A DNA stretch of 36,635 nucleotides from Chlorobiota bacterium (GCA_021296135.1 JAGWAZ010000013.1:1-36635), one strand, 5' to 3'. Counted from the first letter of the stretch, positions 24,185 to 33,399 are shown. The notes: generated from the sequence alone by a model not told the origin. A program made the numbers and translations.

Positions 24185-26197
24185 TTAATACCTCATCAGT
24201 TTCTCAACTATTTCATGCAGCCGATTCTTTGCCATAAACTGATCCTCCAGTCCTTTGTTAAACGGAACCGGCGTGTCGAGTGAGCCACAACGCATTACCG
24301 GAGCATCGAGTTGATCAAACAGATGTTCGCCAATAACGGCCCCAATCTCTCCACCGAAACCTCCGGCCAGTGTTGCCTCATGCACGATGAGAGCACGCCC
24401 AGTTTTTCTCACCGATGCGAAGACTGATTCACGATCCCAGGGGATCAGCGTACGCAAATCAATTACCTCCAGATCATACTCCGGCAGGACTTCGGCAACC
24501 TCCAATCCCCAAACCACCCCGATCCCCCACGTAATAATGCTTGCTCCGGATCCCTCCCGTGCTATCCGTGCCTGACCTAATGGTATCGTATAGTATTCTT
24601 CCGGTACAGGGCCTCGTCTACTGCGGTAGAGGTATTTATGTTCGAAAAACATGACCGGGTTTGGTTCACGAAGTGCCGATGTAAGCAAGCCTTTGGCATC
24701 GTACGGCGTTGACGGAAAAACAACTTTCAGGCCGGGAATGTGAGTAAACCATGCTTCGATGCTTTGGGAGTGAAATGGGCCGGCAGCAACGCCCCCACCT
24801 GTCGGCATACGAATTGTTGTGTTGATAGAGGTTCCCCAACGGTAATGGGTCTTTGCAAGATTGTTGGCGATCTGATTGAATCCTTCGGAAGCGAAGTCCG
24901 CAAACTGCATCTCCACAACCGAAGGGATGCCCCTGATTGAAAGACCAAGAGCGGCGCCGATGACCGCGGCCTCACATAAGGGAGTGTTTCGCACCCGGTC
25001 AAATCCGAAGCGATCGGCCAGTCCCTCGGTTACCTTGAAGACGCCACCATAGTGAGCAACATCCTGTCCCATAAATACGAGCGAAGGATCGTGCTCCATT
25101 CCCTGTCGTAATCCCTGAACGAGGGCGTCGACCAGGCGGAATTCCGGTCCTGCTTCATGGGGAAGGGCATTCCAGACGGCAGGAGATGGAGCATGGACTT
25201 CGGCAAGCTCGGTCTCAATTACCGGTGTTGGTTCGGGTGCGTTTATCATGTGTTCGACACCCGCTTCAATCGCCTCGGCGTGTGCTTCACGTGTTATTCT
25301 CATCTTCTCATCGGAAAGTACTCCCCGAGCAATCAGCCAGTGTTCAAAGGTTGATACGGGATCTTTGCGTTCCCATTCCTCAATCAACTCTTTGGGGATG
25401 TATGCCACACCCGAAGCCTCTTCATGCCCTCGTCGTCGGAACGTCATTGCCTCGATAATGACCGGACGTCCCGTCTCTCGTACTTCCTTTGCCGTGCGAC
25501 TGACAATTTTGTGGACCTCAAGTACGTTGTTCCCATCGATGGTAATTCCTTCAATGCCGTAGCCGATTGCTTTGTCTGCGAGCTGCGAACAGCGGTATTG
25601 TTCGTGTACCGGCGTAGAGAGTGCATAGCCATTGTTTTCGATCATGAAAATGACCGGAAGGTCCCAACAAGCTGCGAGGTTCACCGCTTCATGAAAATCC
25701 CCCTGGCTTGTTCCTCCATCGCCGATAAAGGCAAGTGTGATTGAGTTGTCATGCAGGAGTTTACCGGCAAGAGAAATGCCATCGGCGACCCCAAGCATCG
25801 AGCCGATATGCGAAATCATTCCGATCACACGATGCTCCGGAGCTCCAAAATGGAAAGAGCGGTCGCGGCCCTTGGTATATCCATCCGACTTCCCTTGCCA
25901 TTGGGCAAACAGCTTGTTAAGCGGGAAGTTGCGTGTTGTGAAGACTCCAAGATTCCGATGAAGAGGAAGTATCCAGTCAGTCTCCCTCAAGGCCGAAGTT
26001 GCTCCAACAGAAATTGCCTCCTGTCCGATACCGGAGAACCACTTGCTGATCCTTCCCTGGCGAAGCAGAAGAAGCATCTTTTCTTCGATCATACGCGGCA
26101 ACAGAAGGCGACGGTACATCTCACGAAGTGAGAAATCATCGTGGCCGTTTAGATCGAAGTGAATTGTCGATTGAGGCTGACCTGTCACGATACTCAT
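24185..26197 (-). CDS. 2-oxoacid dehydrogenase E1, fused alpha and beta subunits
   Basis: E1 is the thiamine-diphosphate enzyme that decarboxylates a 2-oxoacid (pyruvate or branched-chain type) and loads lipoyl-E2. The 670-residue chain joins an alpha part (residues 1 to about 330) to a beta part (about 345-670). The alpha part has GIGQEAISVGATSAL, HRNLGVF and the TPP motif FIGDGGTSQGDFHEAVNLAA ... IENNGYALSTP. The beta part has FMGQDVAHYGGVFKVTEGL, NTPLCEAAVIGAALGLS, EMQFADF and GGVAAGPFHSQSIEAWFTHI. Single-chain E1 of this kind occurs in Bacteroidota and relatives. An in-frame ATG 48 bp upstream (26245) lies inside a hairpin repeat, so the ATG at 26197 is preferred. No E2 or E3 gene is nearby, so the substrate stays open between pyruvate and 2-oxoisovalerate. 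Confidence 0.9.
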   Translation of the reverse strand: MSIVTGQPQSTIHFDLNGHDDFSLREMYRRLLLPRMIEEKMLLLLRQGRISKWFSGIGQEAISVGATSALRETDWILPLHRNLGVFTTRNFPLNKLFAQWQGKSDGYTKGRDRSFHFGAPEHRVIGMISHIGSMLGVADGISLAGKLLHDNSITLAFIGDGGTSQGDFHEAVNLAACWDLPVIFMIENNGYALSTPVHEQYRCSQLADKAIGYGIEGITIDGNNVLEVHKIVSRTAKEVRETGRPVIIEAMTFRRRGHEEASGVAYIPKELIEEWERKDPVSTFEHWLIARGVLSDEKMRITREAHAEAIEAGVEHMINAPEPTPVIETELAEVHAPSPAVWNALPHEAGPEFRLVDALVQGLRQGMEHDPSLVFMGQDVAHYGGVFKVTEGLADRFGFDRVRNTPLCEAAVIGAALGLSIRGIPSVVEMQFADFASEGFNQIANNLAKTHYRWGTSINTTIRMPTGGGVAAGPFHSQSIEAWFTHIPGLKVVFPSTPYDAKGLLTSALREPNPVMFFEHKYLYRSRRGPVPEEYYTIPLGQARIAREGSGASIITWGIGVVWGLEVAEVLPEYDLEVIDLRTLIPWDRESVFASVRKTGRALIVHEATLAGGFGGEIGAVIGEHLFDQLDAPVMRCGSLDTPVPFNKGLEDQFMAKNRLHEIVEKLMRY

Positions 26198-26217
26198 TAT
26201 CTGGATAGTAGACCTTT

Positions 26218-26237
26218 CCCCGGCGTGAACGCCGGGG
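26218..26237. repeat. Perfect hairpin repeat followed by CTA
   Basis: CCCCGGCGTGAACGCCGGGG is a near-complete palindrome and is followed by CTATGCACGCC. It is of the same design (stem, then GGGCTA) as 36397-36416 and 36527-36546. It sits just upstream of the E1 start codon. Confidence 0.65.
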
Positions 26238-26345
26238 CTATGCACGCCTGCTTTTTCTTATGTCCCCTTGTCTCCTTGTCTTCCCCCTCCCCTTGTCCCC
26301 CTGTCTTTGACTCTCGACTCTTTAACCCATACTCAATAGACTAAA

Positions 26346-26372
26346 CCCCCGGCTCACGTGATGAACCGAGGG
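26346..26372 (-). terminator. Terminator-like hairpin downstream of trxA
   Basis: CCCCCGGCTCA (26346-26356) pairs with TGAACCGAGGG (26362-26372) allowing G-U pairs. In the minus direction it is followed by TTTAG. It begins about 30 bp after the thioredoxin stop codon. The T tract is short. Confidence 0.5.
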
Positions 26373-26400
26373 CTCGCTCTCATGCTACATTTTTCATTTC

Positions 26401-26733
26401 TCAGGCTGTGACTCCGGCAAGATTGTTTAGCTTATCAGCCAGATCTCCTTTGCGCACAGTGCCTCCAACCAACTGTTCGGCGACCTCACCGTTGTTGAAG
26501 ATCAACAGTGTCGGGATTGCACGAATGCCATAATTAACAGCGACGGTTGGATTGTTGTCGATATCTACTTTCCCAACTTTGGCAGTTCCTTCCATTTCGG
26601 TTGCCAGCTCATCAATCATCGGAGCAATTGCGAGACATGGTCCGCACCATGCAGCCCAGAAGTCAACGAGAACTGGCTTATCAGACTGAAGAACCTCTTG
26701 CTCGAAGTTTGCGTCGGTGATTTCCAATGCCAT
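26401..26733 (-). CDS. trxA: Thioredoxin
   Basis: This is a small cytoplasmic dithiol oxidoreductase that reduces protein disulfides and is itself reduced by thioredoxin reductase. The 110-residue protein has [18 protein letters not shown] with the active-site WCGPC at residues 29-33, the buried Asp24, [20 protein letters not shown] with the cis-proline, and the closing [16 protein letters not shown]. In-frame codons continue upstream to 26847, but the ATG at 26733 starts the protein exactly as in other thioredoxins ([10 protein letters not shown]) and is preceded by AGGAGAAAGAACT, a good ribosome-binding site. It appears to be monocistronic between two repeat-rich spacers. Confidence 0.95.
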   Translation of the reverse strand: MALEITDANFEQEVLQSDKPVLVDFWAAWCGPCLAIAPMIDELATEMEGTAKVGKVDIDNNPTVAVNYGIRAIPTLLIFNNGEVAEQLVGGTVRKGDLADKLNNLAGVTA

Positions 26734-26859
26734 AGTTCTTTCTCCTACTTGTAATAGTGGTTTTGTAGTTCTAAAATTTACCCTGTTAAGATAACGAACA
26801 AGAGGGGGAATCATTATCCTTGTCACGAACCTTGACGGTCTGGTCAATTCAAAACTAAA

Positions 26860-27060
26860 AATGAAAAATTCAAAAAGGAGTCGAGGGTCAGAGGAGTGGT
26901 TGAATCGTTGTTAGGTCGAGAAAGGGAAGGCTCTGGCCATGAAAACGAGCGTTGTGTCAACCAATCAACTATGTAACCATTGAACTAACAACTAAAGTTA
27001 CTACTATCTACTAACCAAGTACCAAGCTCTAAGTTCTACTATCTTCTATCCAACCCTCGC
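26860..27060. repeat. Dispersed repeats in trxA-SDR spacer
   Basis: This 336-bp gap contains AAATGAAAAATTCAAAAAGG, GAGTCGAGGGTCAGAGG and CCAATCAACTATGTAACC / ATTGAACTAACAACTAAAG, in the style of the other spacers. No open frame of coding character is seen. Confidence 0.5.
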
Positions 27061-27069
27061 ACCTCCGAA

Positions 27070-27834
27070 TTACAACGTCTCTCCACCATTCACCCGCAAA
27101 ACATGACCGTTAATGAAGCCTGCCTGTCGTGAGGCGAGGAAAAGGACTGCTGAGGCGACGTCTTCTGGGGTTCCGATGCGACGTAGCGGAATTCGTCCTG
27201 TGATTGTCTCGCGCATTCCATCTTTTGCAAGATGTTCCGTTGTCATATCTGTCTCAATCCACCCTGGTGCAACAGCGTTAACGGTGAAACCGTGAGGGGC
27301 CAATTCAACTGCCAATGATTTCATCATTGCAATCATTCCCCCTTTGCTGGCGGCATAATGTATATGTTCCGCTTCACCACGGATACCGGCCGATGAAGCG
27401 ATGAAGACGATCCGTTTTGGCACTGTGGCCTCTTCTTCAAGCATTAACCGGACACATTCATTTGCAACGATGAAAGCCCCAGTGAGGTTGGTGTTAATCG
27501 TATCGCGCCAGTCGGCAAGATTCATCTGACCTAAAATTCCTTCTTCCCAAATGCCGTGGTTGAGCACCAGAAGGTCAAGTCCTTTCCAGGACTCACTAAT
27601 CCGTTTCAGCATTGTACCGACTGCTCGTTCCTGCGTTACATCGGCACGGAGCATCATGTGCTCAAAGTGACGTTCTCCCAGGATGCGACTCAAATCATCT
27701 GCCGGACCAGATTTGCTCTTGTAGTTAATTGCCACGCGTGCTCCACCGGCCGCAAGCATTTGCGTGATCGCTTTACCGATACCGCGAGTGCCGCCGGTAA
27801 CAAGTGCACGAACTCCAGTAAGATCAAGAATCAT
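27070..27834 (-). CDS. SDR-family oxidoreductase, FabG-like
   Basis: This is a short-chain dehydrogenase/reductase of the 3-oxoacyl-ACP reductase type, using NAD(P)H to reduce a carbonyl. The 254 residues include the cofactor motif TGGTRGIG (13-20), NHG in place of the usual NNAG, Asn116, Ser148, and the catalytic Y160-x-x-x-K164 in HYAASKGG. The VNAVAPGWIETDMT block and the C-terminal GHVLRVNGGETL complete the fold. It looks fully functional. Whether it works in fatty-acid synthesis or on another substrate cannot be said, because no other fab gene is near. Its start (ATG at 27834) lacks a strong ribosome-binding site. Confidence 0.85.
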   Translation of the reverse strand: MILDLTGVRALVTGGTRGIGKAITQMLAAGGARVAINYKSKSGPADDLSRILGERHFEHMMLRADVTQERAVGTMLKRISESWKGLDLLVLNHGIWEEGILGQMNLADWRDTINTNLTGAFIVANECVRLMLEEEATVPKRIVFIASSAGIRGEAEHIHYAASKGGMIAMMKSLAVELAPHGFTVNAVAPGWIETDMTTEHLAKDGMRETITGRIPLRRIGTPEDVASAVLFLASRQAGFINGHVLRVNGGETL

Positions 27835-27840
27835 GGGGGA

Positions 27841-27920
27841 TCAATTAAAAAGTAGAAATGCAGAATTCAAAAAGACGAGAGCTTCCCCGTTCAAAAAGGT
27901 GAATTTCATGTCCTCTTTTT
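27841..27920. repeat. AATTCAAAAAG-type repeat spacer
   Basis: AGAAATGCAGAATTCAAAAAG and GTTCAAAAAGGTGAATTTC lie between the SDR gene and the unknown gene. The same AATTCAAAA word occurs at 26870. No other feature is seen. Confidence 0.4.
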
Positions 27921-28355
27921 TCATTTTGGATTTTGCCTTTTGAATTTGTTGTCGTTCTGTACTTGCTTGGCTACTCTCAGGTCATATGCCAGATCGATCA
28001 GGTTGCGCAAACTTCCCTGTGTCATTGCGTAGTAGGTAGTCTCGAAACGTTCTACGTGAATCTCCTCCGCATCAACCAATGCCTTTGCCATAAGGTCGCG
28101 CAGGTGCTCGGTCGCGTTCGTAAACTCTTTCTCCAGATTCTTGTATCCTTCGGCATTGGAAGTTGCATGGCGTAGCGTGTGGTAAGTATTGAAGAGGTGT
28201 GTACCGTGGAAGAGAAGATCATTCATCTCTTCGTGGGCATCACGCGAGGCGGTCAGTTCAAACAGTAACCCGAGATCACTCCGTTTCCGAAGACCGTTCG
28301 GGCTGAATTCATCGAGAAAATTAAGAACATTAATCGTGTCGGTGGAAAGCTCCAT
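27921..28355 (-). CDS. Unknown helical protein coupled to dnaB
   Basis: The 144-residue protein is predicted to be almost entirely helical and charged, with neither signal peptide nor membrane segment. Its ATG (28355-28353) overlaps the dnaB stop codon by one base, so the two are probably co-translated. Recognisable stretches are LNFLDEFSPNGLRKRSDL, THLFNTYHTLRHATSNAEGY and TTYYAMTQGSLRNLIDLAYDLR. I cannot assign a family. The coupling might suggest a role near replication, but that is inference; it could be an unrelated passenger. Confidence 0.75.
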   Translation of the reverse strand: MELSTDTINVLNFLDEFSPNGLRKRSDLGLLFELTASRDAHEEMNDLLFHGTHLFNTYHTLRHATSNAEGYKNLEKEFTNATEHLRDLMAKALVDAEEIHVERFETTYYAMTQGSLRNLIDLAYDLRVAKQVQNDNKFKRQNPK

Positions 28356-30019
28356 TAGAAAGGATCCTGATCAGCTGCAGGAGGCAAATACTGGTCGCCT
28401 TCCTCGCCTGCATGCAGGGCGTCAACATGGAACTCATCGAGGTTTTCGAACCGCGCAAATTCTTTGATGAAGGCAAGGCGGACTTCACCGGTAGGGCCGT
28501 TTCGCTGCTTGCTGAGGATAACTTCGGCAACCCCTTCGGTCGAACGATTCCCTTCGTCGGTAGAGAAACCATAGTATTCGGGCCGGTGAATAAAGAGCAC
28601 AACGTCCGAGTCCTGCTCGATAGATCCCGATTCGCGGAGATCGCTAAGCATTGGTCTCTTGTCGCTACGTGCTTCAACCGAGCGGTTAAGCTGCGAGAGA
28701 GCGACGATCGGAATGTTCAACTCCTTGGCAAGCTGTTTCAGTCCACGGGAAATTGTGGAGATTTCCCTCTCACGACTCTCGGCCTTTGGTGCGTGCATCA
28801 ACTGAAGGTAGTCGACAACAAGAAGCTCTATATCATGCTCCCGTTTCATCAAGCGAGCGCGGGCGCGCAAATCCATGATGCTGAGCGCAGGGGTGTCATC
28901 GATGTAGATTGGCGCTCCGGCAAGTCGGTGGATGGTCGAAACAATCTGCTGCCAATGTTGCTGTTTGAGATCGCCCGTCCGTAGTCGATGAGCGTTGACT
29001 TTTGCCTCGGCCGAGATCAATCGTAACATCAACTGAGTAGCCGACATTTCCAGTGAGAAGAAGCCAACTGGTTTTTTGTAGTCAATAGCCGCATTGCGTA
29101 TCATTGACATGGCCATTGCGGTTTTGCCCATCGAAGGTCTTGCCGCAAGGATAATCAAATCGGATTTCTGGAAGCCACCGGTCAGCCGATCAACCTGCAC
29201 GAGACCAGTCGGTGTGCCAATGACACCAACCCCTTCGGCACGCCGCTCGGAAATCTCCTCCAGCATGTCGATAGTCTCTTTTACCAGACGCTCCATTGAA
29301 CTGGAACTTGTACGGTTGCGACTTTCCGAAATCTCGAAAATAGTCTGTTCGGCTTTGTCCAGTTCCTCAAAGGCATCGGTTGAATCGGAGTAGCAGGAAC
29401 CAATGATTGCCATCGCTGCGGCGATCATCCGACGCTTTAACGCCCTTTCAAAAACGATGCAAGCGTGGTGTTGGATATTAGCAGTGGTAGGAGTCTTTCG
29501 ATTAAGCTCAGCCAGGTAGTGAGAACCACCAATCTCCTCCAGCTTTTCGCTCCGTCGCAACTCTTCAGTGAGCGTAATAATATCAACCGGTTGGTTGCGC
29601 TCTGAAAGGGAGAGCATGGCCTCGAAGATAATGCGATGTGCTGCCCGGTAAAAGGCAGCTGGGGTGAGCAGACGAATTGCCTCGTTGGCAGCATCTTTGT
29701 CGAGCATCATCGCTCCAAGAACTGCCATCTCGGCTTCGTTGCTGTGTGGAGGAACGCGATCCCCGGCTACGTCCATTGATACGACGTTGCGCCGGGAACG
29801 ACCGATCATTTTATCAAGCGGATATTGTCCACTTCCTTCGTTCAGTATGTGACCCTCACGAGCTGACACAGCCGTTGGTGCTTCCTTTTGTTGTAGTTCC
29901 AAAAAGGATGTAATGTTCGAAGCGAGAGTAGATTGAAAACTATGAGTTTGTTCCCGGTTCTCAAAACGATCAAGTGATAATTCTTTCCACTCTTTATCCA
30001 CAGGGATTCGGAGGAACAC
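28355..30019 (-). CDS. dnaB: Replicative DNA helicase DnaB
   Basis: DnaB is the hexameric 5'-3' helicase that unwinds the fork. The N-terminal primase-interacting domain starts VPPHSNEAEMAVLGAMMLDK. The RecA-like domain has ILAARPSMGKTAMAMSMIRN (Walker A Lys near residue 299), IELLVVDYLQLMHAP (Walker B), VALSQLNRSVEARSDKRPML, and SDLRESGSIEQDSDVVLFIH. The first possible start is GTG at 30019, but the first 80 or so residues look unlike DnaB. The ATG at 29809 (MIGRSRRNVV) or one 33 bp further in would give the standard length of about 480. An IS3 transposase fragment begins 80 bp upstream. No intein is present in the motifs. Confidence 0.93.
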   Translation of the reverse strand: MFLRIPVDKEWKELSLDRFENREQTHSFQSTLASNITSFLELQQKEAPTAVSAREGHILNEGSGQYPLDKMIGRSRRNVVSMDVAGDRVPPHSNEAEMAVLGAMMLDKDAANEAIRLLTPAAFYRAAHRIIFEAMLSLSERNQPVDIITLTEELRRSEKLEEIGGSHYLAELNRKTPTTANIQHHACIVFERALKRRMIAAAMAIIGSCYSDSTDAFEELDKAEQTIFEISESRNRTSSSSMERLVKETIDMLEEISERRAEGVGVIGTPTGLVQVDRLTGGFQKSDLIILAARPSMGKTAMAMSMIRNAAIDYKKPVGFFSLEMSATQLMLRLISAEAKVNAHRLRTGDLKQQHWQQIVSTIHRLAGAPIYIDDTPALSIMDLRARARLMKREHDIELLVVDYLQLMHAPKAESREREISTISRGLKQLAKELNIPIVALSQLNRSVEARSDKRPMLSDLRESGSIEQDSDVVLFIHRPEYYGFSTDEGNRSTEGVAEVILSKQRNGPTGEVRLAFIKEFARFENLDEFHVDALHAGEEGDQYLPPAADQDPF

Positions 30020-30099
30020 CGGAATGAGGGTTGGACAGGAGATCGTGAAGAGTAGAGCTTAGTTAGGAGATAGTAGGTGTGTAGTAGAGATGCTCATGA

Positions 30100-30594
30100 A
30101 AATGGGTGAGCGATATCACCTACATTCACAGAGCAAAGTGGTGGGCTTACTTGACCATTATTATTGACCTGGCCGATCGCATGGTCATGGCCTGGAACCT
30201 GAGTAAAGAGCTAAGCAGCGAGCAAACGACAATAAAAACGCTTCATATTGCTTTAGAGCGAAGGAAGATTGATCAGCCTTTACTATTTCACTCTGACAGA
30301 GGCGTTCAATATGCTGCAAGCACCTTCAGAAAAGGGTTGAAGAAACATCGATATATCACGCGAAGCATGAGTCGTACAGGTAACTGCTGGGAGAATGCCG
30401 TATCAGAAAGCTTCTTCAAAACACTAAAGACGGAGCGTACGAATAAGCACAAATACAGGAGTTTAGAAGAGGCAAAAAAGGCTATTTTTGACTATATCGA
30501 ACGTTGGTATAATACGCAAAGAGTGCATAGTTCAATTGACTATTTGTCGCCTTTGAAAAAGCATTATTTATTAACTAACCGGACCGCAGCTTAG
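30100..30594 (+). pseudogene. IS3-family OrfB transposase, C-terminal part only
   Basis: The frame reads KWVSDITYIHRAKWW, LTIIIDLADRMVMAWNLS, HSDRGVQYAASTFRKGL, and SRTGNCWENAVSESFFKTLK, ending in the family's YNTQRVHSSIDYLSPLK block. These are the rve/DDE core motifs with D (SDITYI), D (HSDRG) and E (ENAVSESFF). A TGA lies in frame at 30097-30099 and the preceding half of OrfB and all of OrfA are missing, so the element is cut at about 30100. GTG at 30106 could start a 162-residue product, but without the DNA-binding part it is not expected to transpose. Confidence 0.85.
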
Positions 30595-30720
30595 TGAGAC
30601 ATTGTCCATTTTTTGAGTATGTCCCGACTCTTCGACCCTCGACTCTTGCTACGCTACGAGACGACACTTATATCTCCTACCTCCTTAGCTCCTTGAGAAT
30701 CAGCTACCCGGTACTGTTTC
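30595..30720. repeat. Repeat-bearing spacer between IS3 fragment and mdh
   Basis: GACTCTTCGACCCTCGACTC (from 30627) belongs to the GAGTCGAGGGTCGAAGAG family. TGTCCATTTTTTGAGTATGTCC just before it may be the right end of the IS3 remnant, but no matching left end is present. Confidence 0.4.
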
Positions 30721-31701
30721 TTACAACATCTCCTTTACGGTATCTTTTTCCCACTGAAGCTCCTCAACCGATGCATTGAACTTTCCCTGTGCCCATTCAT
30801 TATGTTCTACTCCCTGAACGATTTCCCACGATCCCTCTTCGTTTGTGCGAATCGGGAAGCCGATGATAAGACCCTTGGGTGTGCCGTATTCACCGTTGGA
30901 GCAGACAGCAACCGAGTGCCAGTCTCCATCCGGAGTTGGACTGATAAGCGAAACAACGGTGTCGAGCACTGCGTTGGCTGCCGAGGCTGCTGAGCTTGCA
31001 CCGCGTGCCTGAATAATTGCAGCCCCCCGCTTCTGCACTGTGGAGAGAAAATCTCCCTTGAGCCAATCATGATCCTCGATCACTTCTGTGGCGGACTTCC
31101 CGTTGATTTTTGTGGCAAAGAAATCGGGATATTGGGTTGAAGAATGGTTACCCCAGATAGCCATATTCGTTACGTCGCCTACGTGAGCTCCAGCCTTTTG
31201 TGCAAGCTGTGACATAGCACGGTTCTGATCCAGCCTTGTCATTGCAAAGAAGCGGTCGTTCGGAATGTCCGGGGCATTGTGCATTGTAATCAGCGCATTG
31301 GTGTTGCATGGATTACCAACAACAAGGACGCGGATATCGGATGCTGCGTTATCGTTGATTGCCTTTCCCTGCAGAGTGAAGATGCCACCATTTTTCATGA
31401 GCAGATCATTCCGCTCCATCCCTGCTTTGCGTGGAGCGGACCCCACCAACAACGCCCAGTTCACGTCCTTGAAGCCAACGTTTGGATCGTCCGTGGCAAC
31501 AATTTCACGAACGAGTGGGAATGCACAGTCATCAAGCTCCATCACAACACCTTGCAAGACGTTCATTGCGGGCGGAATCTCAACCAGATTCAGTGAGACC
31601 TCAGTCTCTGGTCCAAACATTTCCCCGGATGCAATTCGGAAAAGAAGAGAATAACCGATCTGTCCTGCCGCTCCAGTGACAGCAACGCGTACGTGATTCA
31701 T
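30721..31701 (-). CDS. mdh: Malate dehydrogenase
   Basis: The enzyme interconverts malate and oxaloacetate with NAD in the citric-acid cycle. The 326-residue protein has the NAD motif [19 protein letters not shown], the substrate-binding loop [13 protein letters not shown], the NPCNTNALI block, [15 protein letters not shown], and the catalytic [11 protein letters not shown] with the active-site His. This is the cytosolic-type (MDH type 2) sequence pattern, as in many bacteria. Start and stop are unambiguous and the length is normal. It lies alone on the minus strand between repeat-filled spacers. Confidence 0.95.
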   Translation of the reverse strand: MNHVRVAVTGAAGQIGYSLLFRIASGEMFGPETEVSLNLVEIPPAMNVLQGVVMELDDCAFPLVREIVATDDPNVGFKDVNWALLVGSAPRKAGMERNDLLMKNGGIFTLQGKAINDNAASDIRVLVVGNPCNTNALITMHNAPDIPNDRFFAMTRLDQNRAMSQLAQKAGAHVGDVTNMAIWGNHSSTQYPDFFATKINGKSATEVIEDHDWLKGDFLSTVQKRGAAIIQARGASSAASAANAVLDTVVSLISPTPDGDWHSVAVCSNGEYGTPKGLIIGFPIRTNEEGSWEIVQGVEHNEWAQGKFNASVEELQWEKDTVKEML

Positions 31702-31739
31702 AGTTGAATTGAGTTAGATATAGTTATAAAGTTCTTAGA

Positions 31740-32070
31740 GTTTATAGTGTTATGAGTTTTTGAAGTCTGAGAGTCAAGAGTCTCTATGGTCGAGAGTCAA
31801 GAGTTCAAAGCTGAAAGCCGTTAGCCAATGGCAAATAGTTTACCACTCACAGTCCGCTGCAAGCATAACGGTTCATAAAATTCAGAAGAACAATCGTTGT
31901 AGAGTTGTTCCTGAAAGAAATGAACAACCGAAAGATAAGAAGCACAGAGGAACACAGAGAGATGAACACAGATGGACACAGATAGAGGAACACAGATGAA
32001 CGGGGATAAGGGAACACAGATGAGCGGGGATGGTGAGAGATGAACACAGAGAGGGTCCGTGTAAATCCGT
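31740..32070. repeat. Dense dispersed repeats upstream of mdh
   Basis: The 375-bp gap holds GAGAGTCAAGAGTCTC and GTCGAGAGTCAAGAGTTC (about 31769-31806), then a run of AGAGGAACACAGAGAGATG, AACACAGATGGACACAGATAG, GGAACACAGATGAACGGGG and further variants up to about 32055. The second family is the one found inside scpB. Translated on the minus strand it gives HPRSSVFPYPRSSVFLYLCP-like low-complexity frames, which I do not take as genes. Confidence 0.7.
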
Positions 32071-32076
32071 GATGAT

Positions 32077-33333
32077 CTACGCTAGCCTATCTGAGACGCC
32101 TCCACGTCGTAAGGTGTAGATCGGTACTTCTCGTGGGACACCGAGGCGGAAGGGGAGCCAATGTCCTGCGCCCGCAGTTGTATAGAGCTTTGAGTTGCCA
32201 CCATTTTTCTCGTAGTATCCCCAGAGATACTTGCCGATCCCGAGCCAGGTCTCGAAAAAGCTGCGTCCGTTCCAGCCGATCTGTCCACCGGCATGCATGT
32301 GACCGGCAATAGTCATCTCCAGTCCGAGTGCGCTCGCCGGATCAAAACCTTCGGGGCGATGGGTCATAAGAAGATGGAAGGCATTTGAAGGAGCACCATC
32401 AAGCCCTTGCTCTATCGATTCCCTGAGAAATTGTCTTTTCCCACTTCCTTCAGCGTTTCCGCCAACAGGATCATCCGCTCCGGTAATTATCAGATCGGTA
32501 TTGTTGACCTTCAGCGTTGCATTCTTTTCAACGAGCAGAGGAATTGGCCCTTTATCGAAGATACGTAGTACGTCGCCGATACCACGATAGTATTCGTGAT
32601 TTCCTAATGATGCAAACGTGCCGTACCGGGGGCGAAGCTCTGAAATCATTTGCAAAGCATCTGGAAGAAGAGAGAGATCATCAGAAATATCTCCGGTTAT
32701 CAGGACAAGGTCTGGACATAGTGCCTCGGCGCCGATCAAGATCTCCTCAACGTGCTCTAATCGTATGTAGTAACCGAGATGGAGATCAGAGATATGCAGA
32801 AGACACAGACCGTCAAGGTCAGGATGGAGGTTATCGAAGGCCATTTCGATGTTCGGAAAAACTGGTGAAGCGCTGGATCGGACAAGACCCAAGGTTCCAG
32901 TTCCGATCGCCAACATCGGAAAAGCAGCAGCTCCGGTTGTTATAATAGAGCGACGCTGCTGGTCAACCGGAGCCTCTGCTTCGATCTCTCCATTCTTTGT
33001 TGTCCCCTTCTTCTTCCGGAGACTTCGCACAGACCGTTCGATGGAAAGAGTGACCCCACTGAAGGGGAGAAGAATGGTTAGAATCAGAAAAGAGAGAAAA
33101 AAGAAAGCAGTAAGAAAGGCAAAAAGACGTTCAATAGGGAAAAAATCTATCATCCTGCCAATTGCCCAGAAAAGAGCGGAACCGATTCCAACCAATGGAA
33201 CTATCCATGTTGCAAGACGAACCCCTCGAATTTTCCACCACTGTCGGTGAAGCGCCCATATCAGAAGAGTGTTTATGGCTCCCAGGAGAACAAGAACAAT
33301 CGAGCTGAAAATCTGGCTTATATACTCACCCAT
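32077..33333 (-). CDS. Membrane-anchored metallophosphoesterase
   Basis: The 418-residue protein starts with about three membrane segments (residues 8-105). A linker with QRRSIITTGAAAFPML follows, which resembles a twin-arginine or fourth membrane element, then a calcineurin-like phosphoesterase domain. Metal-site motifs are in order: LLHISDLHLGYY (about 178-188), VLITGDISDD (about 211-220), FASLGNHEYY, LLMTHRPEGFD and IAGHMHAGGQIGW. Relatives include YkuE-type enzymes and UDP-diacylglucosamine-like hydrolases acting outside or at the membrane; the substrate is unknown. The stop lies directly beside the repeat tract. Divergent transcription with the lipoprotein gene at 33514 implies promoters in 33334-33510. 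Confidence 0.87.
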   Translation of the reverse strand: MGEYISQIFSSIVLVLLGAINTLLIWALHRQWWKIRGVRLATWIVPLVGIGSALFWAIGRMIDFFPIERLFAFLTAFFFLSFLILTILLPFSGVTLSIERSVRSLRKKKGTTKNGEIEAEAPVDQQRRSIITTGAAAFPMLAIGTGTLGLVRSSASPVFPNIEMAFDNLHPDLDGLCLLHISDLHLGYYIRLEHVEEILIGAEALCPDLVLITGDISDDLSLLPDALQMISELRPRYGTFASLGNHEYYRGIGDVLRIFDKGPIPLLVEKNATLKVNNTDLIITGADDPVGGNAEGSGKRQFLRESIEQGLDGAPSNAFHLLMTHRPEGFDPASALGLEMTIAGHMHAGGQIGWNGRSFFETWLGIGKYLWGYYEKNGGNSKLYTTAGAGHWLPFRLGVPREVPIYTLRRGGVSDRLA

Positions 33334-33399
33334 GAATAAGGATAACGTTCAGAAGATGGATGATGTTGCTTACGGGAAGGTGTCAAGGGGAAACAAAAA

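Noticed and set aside
31847-32047. Minus-strand frame with HPRSSVF/YPRSSVF-type low-complexity repeats as a small gene
   Set aside because: It is the translation of ACAGATGAACACAG-type repeat DNA; the same happens opposite the scpB repeat at 8128-8541.
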